Shown here in pieces: positions 56,612 through 64,000 of a stretch of DNA of 64,000 nt. The notes under the pieces are model-generated. The model ran no database searches and was not told the origin of the DNA. It saw only the letters and a list, made by a program, of their open reading frames with translations. The first letter of the stretch is position 1, and each line of letters begins with the position of its first letter. Source of the DNA: Bartonella tribocorum CIP 105476 (GTDB lineage Bacteria > Pseudomonadota > Alphaproteobacteria > Rhizobiales > Rhizobiaceae); the NCBI RefSeq assembly GCF_000196435.1, contig NC_010161.1:1054001-1118000 (forward strand), written 5' to 3'. The position numbers and the translations under genes are program-made.

Positions 56612-57313
56612 ATGAATGCAGAAATGAACGAAGTGATGAATGAAGATTATAGGGTTGCAGCACCGGTTTTTGATGATGATGAGAGCTCTTTTGATGTTGA
56701 TCATGAGGTCGAGACAGTTGAGAGTCATGATGCAACATCTCCAGAGCCGATTACAGAGCCCGTTGAAAAGCCTTCAGAAATCGTTCCTAGTATAGAGCAG
56801 CAACAGCGTGTGGAGCAAAAAGCTAATGAGGCGCGTGAAGCGCTTAAAAGGTTCTACGAAGCACAATCCCAAACGCCGAAAGTTGAAGGAGAAAGTGCGC
56901 CCCCAGACTTACGTGAGGACCCAATTCTCGCATTAACGTGGATGTTAGATAAGATTCAAAAGCAAGATGCGTATATTCGTGCACAGCAAGAAGAACAAAG
57001 ACAAGCCATTGAATACCAAGAATTTAATGGACATTTGAACCAGTTTTTAGAAAGTTCTGCTGAAACTGCGAAGAAGAAGTACAGTGATTTTGATGCGGCA
57101 GCAAATTTTCTTTATGAAGAGCGTGCAAAGCAGTTGAATGCATGGTCCTCTGTTTATCCGGATTATGCACAAAAGAGCACGATAGATGCGATTATAGGGG
57201 ATGAATTGCGTACAATTGTAGCAACTTGCGCCCAAAAAGGGATTAATCCGGCAGAAGAGCTTTATAGGATAGCGCAAAATCTTGGCTATCAGATTCAAGA
57301 TATTGATTTATAA
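56612..57313 (+). pseudogene. Phage scaffold-like protein, 3' end replaced by element D
   Basis: Acidic, Glu/Gln-rich and mostly helical, with a disordered N-terminus (DDDESSFDVD), a coiled middle (QQRVEQKANEAREALKRFYE) and a conserved-looking end region (EELYRIAQNLGYQI). Position after the portal gene and composition fit a phage head scaffolding protein. The final residues and stop (QDIDL) are formed at the border of element D, so the native C-terminus is probably missing. Confidence 0.7.
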
Positions 57314-57469
57314 TGATAATTTAGCGTTATTCATATTTAGTTAGAATCCCGAATAACGTAAGATTCTCTCATTTCAAACCTGCTTATCTTGAATCAATCA
57401 AAACCACTCATTTGCACATAACAAGTGGGATGAGTGTGTGGATCAAATTTGTATAAGAAAGGAATAAAA

Positions 57470-58636
57470 ATGGCTCTTATGAACCGTCTTAATGCAAGAT
57501 CTGTCGCAACATTGGGAGCTGGTAAATATAATGATGGTGCCGGCTTGCTTCTTCACAAACGTAAAGATGGAGGTGCTCAATGGATTTACCGTTATACCAT
57601 TCACGGGCGTCGTCGTGAAATGGGCTTGGGTGCTTTAAGAGATGTCTCTTTAAAACAAGCCCGTGAATTGGCAACTGGGTGGCGTTCTGTATTACGTGAG
57701 GGGCGTGACCCTATTAAAGAACGCAATAAACAAAAGCGTGAGGCAATAAGCAATCTCCATTATTTAAAAGATATTGCCGTGGATGCTTTTGAAACTCGTA
57801 AAGCTGAACTCAAGAATGATGGTAAAGATGGAGATTGGTTTTTACCATTACGCCTTCATATTCTCCCTAAATTAGGTTGTCTGCCGGTTTCTGAGATTAC
57901 CCAAACAGAGATACGCAACACTATTGCCCCTATCTGGCATACAAAAGCTGTTACAGCGCGTAGAGCTCTCATTCGTCTCAATCTTTGTCTCAAACATGCG
58001 GCTGCTTTGGGTTTGGATGTTGATTTACAAGCAGTAACAAAAGCACAAGCTCTCTTAGGTAAACAACGCCATAAAATCAAAAACTTACCTGCCATGGATT
58101 GGAAAGATGTACCCGCTTTTTATAAAACGCTTTGCCAAACAACAAACCCCACACAACTGGCTTTGCGTTTGCTTATCCTTACAGGGGTTCGTACCAATCC
58201 CTTGCGTCATATTCGTGAAGATCAGATTGATGGAGATATATGGATTATACCTGCTGAAAATATGAAAGGAAAGCGCGATGCTACAACAGAATTTCGCGTC
58301 CCCTTATCATCAGAGGCAATGAAAGTGATAGAACAAGCCCGTTGTATCTCTAAAAGTAATTTCATCTTTTCTTTTTCTAGTCGGGCTCCTATTTCACCTA
58401 TGGTTATGTCAAAGTATATGAGAGACAATAACCTTGAAGCCTGCCCCCATGGCTTTCGCTCTAGTTTACGCAATTGGCTTGCTGAAACAACCGATGCCCC
58501 CTATGAGGTCGCTGAAACTATTCTAGCTCATACGGTCGGGGGGCAAGTAGAGCGTGCCTATCGTCGTACGGACTATTTAGAACAGCGTCGTGTCTACATG
58601 GATAAATGGGCGGCTTATGTCACCGGTCAATCTTAA
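57470..58636 (+). CDS. int: Tyrosine recombinase (phage integrase), element D
   Basis: 388 aa from 57470 (MALMNRLN, behind GAAAGGA), 12 codons inside the longest frame. Catalytic boxes are LTGVRTNPLRHI, CPHGFRSSLRNW (Asn where the others have Asp), ILAHTVGG and AYRRTDY. The segment around 58370-58430 (SFSSRAPISPMVMSKYMRD) is unlike the other copies. Confidence 0.93.
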   Translation: MALMNRLNARSVATLGAGKYNDGAGLLLHKRKDGGAQWIYRYTIHGRRREMGLGALRDVSLKQARELATGWRSVLREGRDPIKERNKQKREAISNLHYLKDIAVDAFETRKAELKNDGKDGDWFLPLRLHILPKLGCLPVSEITQTEIRNTIAPIWHTKAVTARRALIRLNLCLKHAAALGLDVDLQAVTKAQALLGKQRHKIKNLPAMDWKDVPAFYKTLCQTTNPTQLALRLLILTGVRTNPLRHIREDQIDGDIWIIPAENMKGKRDATTEFRVPLSSEAMKVIEQARCISKSNFIFSFSSRAPISPMVMSKYMRDNNLEACPHGFRSSLRNWLAETTDAPYEVAETILAHTVGGQVERAYRRTDYLEQRRVYMDKWAAYVTGQS

Positions 58637-58662
58637 GATATGGGGTGAATAACCCCATGATC

Positions 58663-58671
58663 TGTGGATAA
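58663..58671 (-). other. DnaA box beside integrase
   Basis: TGTGGATAA, the complement of TTATCCACA, next to the ATGGGG/CCCCAT hairpin. Confidence 0.45.
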
Positions 58672-58778
58672 CTTTAGCTCTCTTCTCTCTCATTCTCTCT
58701 CAATAAGACTCATAATTTATTACATCAATAAAACTATGATAAAATATTGTTTTCTATAAATAAAATACCTTCAAAAAT

Positions 58779-58817
58779 GAACCAAAATGTGCTTAATAAA
58801 TAGGCATGATTTGGTTC
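58779..58817 (+). promoter_or_regulatory. Inverted repeat in alpA leader
   Basis: GAACCAAA/TTTGGTTC arms, as in elements A and B. Confidence 0.45.
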
Positions 58818-58844
58818 TATTTTTTATTATGAAAGGATTTTAGA

Positions 58845-59045
58845 ATGACAGAAAATGATATTCTTTTAACAGACCGTGAAAGTGCAAAATTACTTCATAT
58901 GAGTGTCTCAACTTTCCGCCGTCATGTTACCAATGGCTCTCTCCCAAAACCTTTAAAATTTGGTTTTTTATCCCGTTGGTTACAATCGGATCTCTTAAAT
59001 GTAATCGAGCAAGCAAAACAGCAACGTTATAACGACGTGGCATAA
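58845..59045 (+). CDS. AlpA-like helix-turn-helix protein (excisionase type)
   Basis: 66 aa, the same protein sequence as in A and B. It is first of a likely operon running through the primase-derived protein to DUF3987. Confidence 0.85.
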   Translation: MTENDILLTDRESAKLLHMSVSTFRRHVTNGSLPKPLKFGFLSRWLQSDLLNVIEQAKQQRYNDVA

Positions 59046-59123
59046 AAAAAACCTTGTCACGTAAGGACGGACAAGGCTTTCTCAAACTAATCACCCTCAC
59101 AATAGCAAAATCCGTCCTGTGAC
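59044..59123 (-). ncRNA. Candidate ~80-nt RNA with terminator, opposite alpA
   Basis: Element D copy on the minus strand, identical to element B, with the A-run at 59044-59051 corresponding to the T tail and TATAAC at 59134-59129. Confidence 0.4.
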
Positions 59124-59143
59124 GCAACGTTATAGGATTTAAA

Positions 59144-59341
59144 ATGATGTGTTCTTTTAAGAATGCGTGGGGCATCACACGTGCTTTGCGTGGGGTTTGG
59201 CATGGGTGTTATGGAAGCCAACCAATCAAAAAGACTTTAGCTGATTTTACCTTTGCTACGCGTGCTTATAGCCAAGCCTTTGAGGTCCTTATGAGGCAAA
59301 CCCCGCATAATGCATATTTAACGATCTCCTCTATTTTCTAA
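59144..59341 (+). CDS. Primase-derived small protein (65 aa)
   Basis: Identical to 24657-24854: primase-like opening WGITRALRGVWHGCYG without the zinc-binding CPAHDDR. AGGATTT precedes the start. It is retained unchanged in two elements inserted at different sites. Confidence 0.5.
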   Translation: MMCSFKNAWGITRALRGVWHGCYGSQPIKKTLADFTFATRAYSQAFEVLMRQTPHNAYLTISSIF

Positions 59342-59351
59342 GGTAAATAAC

Positions 59352-59501
59352 ATGATACAAGATAACAAAAATATTTTAGAGAATAATACTCCTTTAAATG
59401 ATAATGATAACGGCTCTTTAAACGAAAATACTTGTTTAGAAGCCATTCTTTATAAACAAGCATTGCAACAAAATGGTTGGGGGGGAATTGCAATCGATTA
59501 A
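59352..59501 (+). CDS. Small Asn-rich protein overlapping DUF3987 start (49 aa)
   Basis: Same as 24497-24646. It begins 10 bases after the preceding stop behind AAGGT and overlaps the DUF3987 start across seven G (59479-59485). Confidence 0.45.
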   Translation: MIQDNKNILENNTPLNDNDNGSLNENTCLEAILYKQALQQNGWGGIAID

Positions 59502-60960
59502 TACGGCTCTCTTACCCGTCAAGCCTTTTAGCTTATTACAGTTGCCAACGCCATTAATGAACTATGTTTATGACGTTGCGGATAGCCAACAAGCCCCTAT
59601 GGATTTTATTGCTATCTCTGCTCTCTGTGCCTTGGCTGCTGTTATTGGCAATGGCGTGCGGGTTGCCCCAAAACAACATGCCAATTGGAAAATTGTTCCT
59701 AATCTCTGGGGTGTCATTGTGGGGGAAACTTCGACCATGAAAACAGGTAGCATGGACGCTGCTTTAGAACCTCTCTATGAATTTCAAGATGAATGGCATC
59801 AAGAGTGGGTAAAGAAGAAAAAACAGCAAGAAACAAAAGAGATTCTTAGTGAATTAGATAAACGAGAAAAGAAAAAACAAGCCTATAAAGCACTCAAAGA
59901 TCATGATGAAGAACAAGCCCTTGCTCTTCTTTCACAAACTCTTGAACACAAAGAAAGTGAGGAAGATGATAGTTCTATAAAACGACGCCTTATCGTCAAT
60001 GATGTGACCGTTGAAAAGCTTGGGGAACTCTTAAAAGAAAACCCCCGTGGTCTCTTGTTGGTGCGTGATGAACTGGCTGGTTTTTTATCTAATCTAGAAA
60101 GAAAGGAATATCAATCAGACCGTTCTTTTTATCTAACAGCTTTTAATGGTAATAAGTCATACACCTATGACCGTATAGGGCGGGGAACCATTTTTATTCC
60201 CAATGCAACTGTCTCTATTATAGGGGGTATTCAACCTGCACGTATTATTCCCATTATTCAAGACATGCACCGTGGAATAAACGATGATGGTCTTATGCAA
60301 CGCTTTCAAATGCTGATCTTTCCCGATGAACGACAAGAGCAGTTATGGATTGATAGACCTCCCAATCAAAAGGCATGGGAAAGTTATCAAGGGGTTTTTC
60401 GTTCTCTTTATGATAAACCATTAGGATCACCAAAATATCCGATAACTATACGCTTTTCTGCCGAAGCCCAAGAAATGTTTCGTGAATGGTGGGAAGATTT
60501 CCAGAAAAGAATAAAGAATGGTCATTTCTCATCAAGTTTAAAAGCGCATCTTTTGAAAATGCCTAAGACCATAGTAAGTCTTGCATTGATTTTTGAATTA
60601 ACTGAAGGGGGGCGTTTTGAAATCAATAAAGATGCCCTTCAAACAGCCTTGCGATGGGAAAAATATTTGTTCAGTCATGTCAAAAGGCTCTATGCGGCGG
60701 CGGATAGCCTAGCAACAGAGGGGGCAAAATTGATTGTCGAGCGCTGTGATCATTTACCCGATGTCTTTACTTTACGTGATATTCATCAAAGAAGTTGGAC
60801 GCATTTAAAAGATAATCAAACCGTTAAGCAAGCTTTAGAGCTCTTATGTCGCTCCAATCATATTCGTCCAATAGCCAATGAAAATAGCTCTCAAAGCGGT
60901 CGCCCTACCATACGTTATGAATGGCATCCTTTCGTTAAAAACAACAGCATCAAACAATGA
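59473..60960 (+). CDS. DUF3987 replication-type ATPase (495 aa)
   Basis: Nearly identical to 23038-24525 over the first ~360 residues (VGETSTMKTG, LLLVRDELAGFL, GGIQPARI). It diverges in the last ~100 (CDHLPDVFTLRDIHQRSWTH and RPIANENSSQSG), so the C-terminal winged-helix-like part has been exchanged. Probable replication ATPase of element D. Confidence 0.8.
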   Translation: MVGGELQSINTALLPVKPFSLLQLPTPLMNYVYDVADSQQAPMDFIAISALCALAAVIGNGVRVAPKQHANWKIVPNLWGVIVGETSTMKTGSMDAALEPLYEFQDEWHQEWVKKKKQQETKEILSELDKREKKKQAYKALKDHDEEQALALLSQTLEHKESEEDDSSIKRRLIVNDVTVEKLGELLKENPRGLLLVRDELAGFLSNLERKEYQSDRSFYLTAFNGNKSYTYDRIGRGTIFIPNATVSIIGGIQPARIIPIIQDMHRGINDDGLMQRFQMLIFPDERQEQLWIDRPPNQKAWESYQGVFRSLYDKPLGSPKYPITIRFSAEAQEMFREWWEDFQKRIKNGHFSSSLKAHLLKMPKTIVSLALIFELTEGGRFEINKDALQTALRWEKYLFSHVKRLYAAADSLATEGAKLIVERCDHLPDVFTLRDIHQRSWTHLKDNQTVKQALELLCRSNHIRPIANENSSQSGRPTIRYEWHPFVKNNSIKQ

Positions 60961-61628
60961 AGTCATTGTCATCTTTTGTTATCCTTAAAACCTTCAAAGA
61001 TCTTATCGTACCAACAAAGGGTTTACGTAGTATCTTTGAGGGTTTTTGTTTTATCATTTTTAAAAAAAAAGACATACAGAGGTTCTTTTAAATCTTGTGT
61101 CTAAAGATATCCAAAACACAACCTCTATAGGTTTTGAAGGGGTTTTGAGTTTTGAGGGTTGCTGCTATTATGTAAAAAAACGATAAAAAAATAAAAACAT
61201 TATATTTCAATAGGTTAATATTTTATAGACCTTAAAAAAACAACTCATATTGATAATGCAATCTCTAAATTCAACTAACAATATACGTTTTGAGGGGGTT
61301 TTGACGATTTTTACACCTTCAAAACCTATAAGCAAAATTCGTAATAAAACTTATCAAAATACTCATTCTGATATTTTAAAGAACATAAGTGCATTTATCT
61401 TGATTAACCCGTGAAATGAATAGCAAATTTTACTACTTTGCTGATCTAACCATGCATCATAGGCTGTGGATAAACAACCTTTAAAAACCCCTTTTGAAAA
61501 AAATTATCCGTTTTTATGCATTTTTCTGCATTTTTTCTCAATTCGTTCAAAATGGATTTAATAAGCTTCATTTTGATTCTTTTGAAAAGAATTAACCCTC
61601 TCATACCAAAACGGAGCTCTGTTATAAT
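60961..61628. other. Origin-like region between DUF3987 and restriction genes, element D
   Basis: No gene. It contains GGGGTTTTG-type tracts near 61137 and 61293, an AACCTATA-type repeat zone, and a DnaA box (61465-61473). The part 61130-61330 matches the zone downstream of the element B restriction gene (17044-17260), and 61440-61628 matches the zone upstream of it, so pieces have been reshuffled. Confidence 0.45.
61465..61473 (-). other. DnaA box
   Basis: TGTGGATAA, the complement of the consensus, about 155 bases before the restriction gene start, as in A and B. Confidence 0.5.
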
Positions 61629-64000
61629 ATGCTGCAATCTCTTAAGTCTGATCATGAACATGTCACGCTACGCTCTCTGTTGGAATATTATCGTCAACAA
61701 GCTAAATCACCCCGTGAATTGGGAACGCTGTTTGAAAACCTTGTCATGGTTTATTTGAGTGAAGACCCGTTGCAAAAGCAAGAATACGAAAAGGTTCAAA
61801 CTTATTTGGAATGGGCTAAGGAACATGATGAAGATGGGCGTGATATTGGGATTGATTTGGTGGCTACAATCCGTGATCAAGGAGGATATGCGGCTATTCA
61901 ATGTAAATGCTATGATGCTTCTCACATCATTAAAAAAGAAGATATTGATAGCTTTATCGCTGCCTCAGGGAAAAAGATTTTTACGCGTCGTATTCTCGTT
62001 GATAGCACCGAAAGCAATTGGAGTGATAATGCTAACAACACTTGTGATGGTCAAGAAGTTCGTATTCAACAGATTAATCTGTTTGATTTAGAAAACAGTC
62101 AAATTGATTGGGGCGCTTATAAAGAACGAGGACAAGCCGTCCTTAAAGAGCAACCGAAAAAAAAGCTTTTAGATCATCAGATAGAAGCGCTTGAAAGAGT
62201 TTGTGAAGGTTTACAAGAAGCAGACCGTGGCAAGCTTATTATGGCATGTGGTACGGGTAAAACATTCACCAGTCTTAAGATAGCAGAAACCATAGCAGGA
62301 AAAGGCAAGCGTGTGTTGTTTTTAGTGCCCTCCCTTGCTTTGATGTCACAAACAATCCGTGAATGGACCCTTGATACAGAAATCCCCTTGCGTTCCTTTG
62401 CGGTGTGTTCGGATACACAAGTAGGCAAGCGTCGTAAAGGCAAACATGATGATGAATCTGGTCTTGATGCATCAGATCTTGTCTTGCCGGCGACCACGGA
62501 TTCACAAGAGCTTGCGCGTAAAGCCAATAAGACCTCTCTTGATGTGATGACGGTGGTCTTTTCAACTTATCATTCCATTCAAGTGATTTCGGATGCACAA
62601 AAGGAATATGATTTACCCGAATTTGATTTAATCATTTGCGATGAAGCGCATAGAACAACTGGGGTTGTGTTAGGAACAGACAAGCATGAATCTGAATTTA
62701 TCAAGGTTCATGATAACAGCATCATTCGGGGTAAAAAACGTCTGTATATGACTGCAACGCCTAAGATCTTTGCTGATAGTGCTAAAAAACAAGCCCATGA
62801 AATGAATGGCATTTTAGCGTCTATGGATGATGAAGCCCTCTATGGAAAAAATCTTTACACCTATACATTCTCAAAAGCCGTTAAGAATGAACTCTTAGTT
62901 CCTTATAAGATTATTATCTTAGGCGTTAATGAAGAGGAAGTGAGTGAATCCATTCAACATCTGATGACCGATGAGAATTATGAACTTACTCTTGATGATA
63001 AAACCAAAATCATAGGCTGTTATCAAGCTCTTAGCAAAATAGATCTAAAAGTTGATCTGAGTGATGACCCTAACCCTATGCGTCGGGCTTTGGCTTTTTG
63101 TAAAGATATCAAGACTTCTGAACGTATCCGTGACACATTCAATTCTCAAGAAATACAGAAAGAATTATATAATCTTCATAAGCTCTATAAAGAGACGCCG
63201 CCTCTTCAGTGTACCTTTGCTCATATTGATGGAACGCAAAGTGCCAAGAAGCGCAATGAAGCCCTTGATTGGTTAAAGGAAGATGCGGGGGAAAATACTT
63301 GTCGTGTGCTGACCAATGTAAGATGTCTTTCTGAGGGTGTTGATGTTCCTGCTCTTGATGCGATCATGTTTTTACACCCGCGCAAAAGCCAAGTGGATGT
63401 GATACAGGCGGTGGGGCGTATCATGCGCCGTGCCAAAGGCAAGAAAAGAGGCTATATCATTTTACCCGTTGGGGTGCCGGCTGGGATTTCTGCTGAAGAG
63501 GCTTTAAAATACAACAAGAGATACAGTGTTGTCTGGCAAGTGATCAATGCTTTGCTTGCTCATGATGAGAATTTCGAAATCACCCTTAACCAGATGATTT
63601 TAGGGCAAGACGTTAGTGATGTTTTGGAGATTAGCGCCTTAAAGAGCATGACAGCGGTTGAGGATAAAATCTATGTTTATGAGAAACCAGAAAGCGCGGG
63701 GCTTGAGATTGGAAAAGCAGCCTATGAACCACAAAAATACATTCATAGTGTTACAGGAAGATTACCCTTTTATAAAGAGTTTCCCAATGCCCTTAAAACC
63801 CTTTTGGCTAAGAAATTTACCCTTGCCGATTACTGGGGCATATGGGCGGGCAATGTTGCTGAAATTGCTCAAAACCATATCAATCGTCTTAAAGATATAC
63901 TTTCTGATGAAACCAGTGAAGCTTTTCATGCTTTTGAGAGCTTTCACAAAGAACTCAAAAACAACTTAAACAGTGAAATAAAACAAGAGGAAGCGCTTGA
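61629..64000 (+). CDS. Type ISP restriction-modification enzyme, copy D (5' part)
   Basis: The first ~790 codons are visible: start MLQSLKSDHEHV; nuclease with GIDLVA and intact AIQCKCY; Walker A ACGTGKT; DEAH; TATP; QAVGRIMRRA. Up to about 63840 it follows copy B almost base for base. After that (INRLKDILSDETSEAFHAF) it follows copy A/C-like sequence, so it is mosaic. The methylase and target-recognition parts are outside the window. Confidence 0.88.
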   Translation, partial: MLQSLKSDHEHVTLRSLLEYYRQQAKSPRELGTLFENLVMVYLSEDPLQKQEYEKVQTYLEWAKEHDEDGRDIGIDLVATIRDQGGYAAIQCKCYDASHIIKKEDIDSFIAASGKKIFTRRILVDSTESNWSDNANNTCDGQEVRIQQINLFDLENSQIDWGAYKERGQAVLKEQPKKKLLDHQIEALERVCEGLQEADRGKLIMACGTGKTFTSLKIAETIAGKGKRVLFLVPSLALMSQTIREWTLDTEIPLRSFAVCSDTQVGKRRKGKHDDESGLDASDLVLPATTDSQELARKANKTSLDVMTVVFSTYHSIQVISDAQKEYDLPEFDLIICDEAHRTTGVVLGTDKHESEFIKVHDNSIIRGKKRLYMTATPKIFADSAKKQAHEMNGILASMDDEALYGKNLYTYTFSKAVKNELLVPYKIIILGVNEEEVSESIQHLMTDENYELTLDDKTKIIGCYQALSKIDLKVDLSDDPNPMRRALAFCKDIKTSERIRDTFNSQEIQKELYNLHKLYKETPPLQCTFAHIDGTQSAKKRNEALDWLKEDAGENTCRVLTNVRCLSEGVDVPALDAIMFLHPRKSQVDVIQAVGRIMRRAKGKKRGYIILPVGVPAGISAEEALKYNKRYSVVWQVINALLAHDENFEITLNQMILGQDVSDVLEISALKSMTAVEDKIYVYEKPESAGLEIGKAAYEPQKYIHSVTGRLPFYKEFPNALKTLLAKKFTLADYWGIWAGNVAEIAQNHINRLKDILSDETSEAFHAFESFHKELKNNLNSEIKQEEAL

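Larger units (their letters stand above)
57296..64000 (+). mobile_element. Integrative element D (left part), inserted in scaffold gene
   Basis: Opposite orientation to A-C: terminus (57303-57322, inverted), integrase, AlpA, primase-derived protein, small Asn-rich protein, DUF3987, origin-like DNA, type ISP enzyme leaving the window. From the integrase 3' end through most of DUF3987 it is almost identical to element B. The far end is not visible. Confidence 0.75.

Noticed and set aside
61134..61160. Telomere-like GGGGTTTTG repeats as a sign of a linear replicon end
   Set aside because: The repeats are few, internal and degenerate, with genes continuing on both sides. An origin or binding region is more likely.

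Overview
The window looks like a plasticity region of a Bartonella chromosome, probably a rodent- or cat-type species. This is inferred from the AT-rich composition with short coding islands, the FhaC/FhaB two-partner secretion pair, the large single-chain restriction enzymes, and the mixture of integrases and phage genes. No rRNA, tRNA or core metabolic gene is seen that would fix the species.

The layout becomes clear once the phage genes are read through the insertions. A short run of tailed-phage genes is scattered along the window: the 3' end of ssb (9562-9798), a 174-aa protein, an opposite-strand membrane protein, the small terminase in two pieces (11283-11385 and 26707-26949), the large terminase (26930-28258), a P22-like portal protein in two pieces (28243-30168 and 56491-56598), and a scaffold-like protein (56612-57313, cut at its 3' end). 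Four related integrative elements interrupt this run, each inside a phage gene. Element A (before 1 to ~9565) lies in ssb. Element B (11386-26719, 15.3 kb) lies in the small terminase gene. Element C (30169-56505, 26.3 kb) lies in the portal gene. Element D (~57296 to beyond 64000, opposite orientation) lies in the scaffold gene. For B and C both junctions are visible: removing the element between 13-bp and 15-bp direct repeats restores an uninterrupted phage reading frame.

Each element ends with a tyrosine integrase and a 66-aa AlpA-type helix-turn-helix protein next to a shared terminus. Other recurring parts are a DUF3987 replication-type ATPase, remnants of a zinc-finger primase, DnaA boxes with G-rich and iteron-like repeats, and a ~1650-aa type ISP restriction-modification enzyme (Mrr-like nuclease, DEAH translocase, N6-adenine methylase and target recognition in one chain). 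B and C also carry arrays of YdcK-like hexapeptide beta-helix proteins behind a conserved structured leader RNA. This resembles a family of phage satellites or defence islands that settle in phage genes. That reading is inference.

Element C has no DUF3987 gene. It carries a two-partner secretion system instead: transporter FhaC, a 2681-aa FhaB whose C-terminus looks like an alpha/beta-hydrolase (GHSRG nucleophile elbow), and a lipoprotein gene directly behind it. A second, start-less copy of the hydrolase end with its own lipoprotein follows, and between the two lies a lipoprotein carrying a piece of toxin-like sequence. The arrangement resembles contact-dependent inhibition with an orphan toxin/immunity cassette, here with a lipase-like toxin and envelope-anchored candidate immunity proteins.
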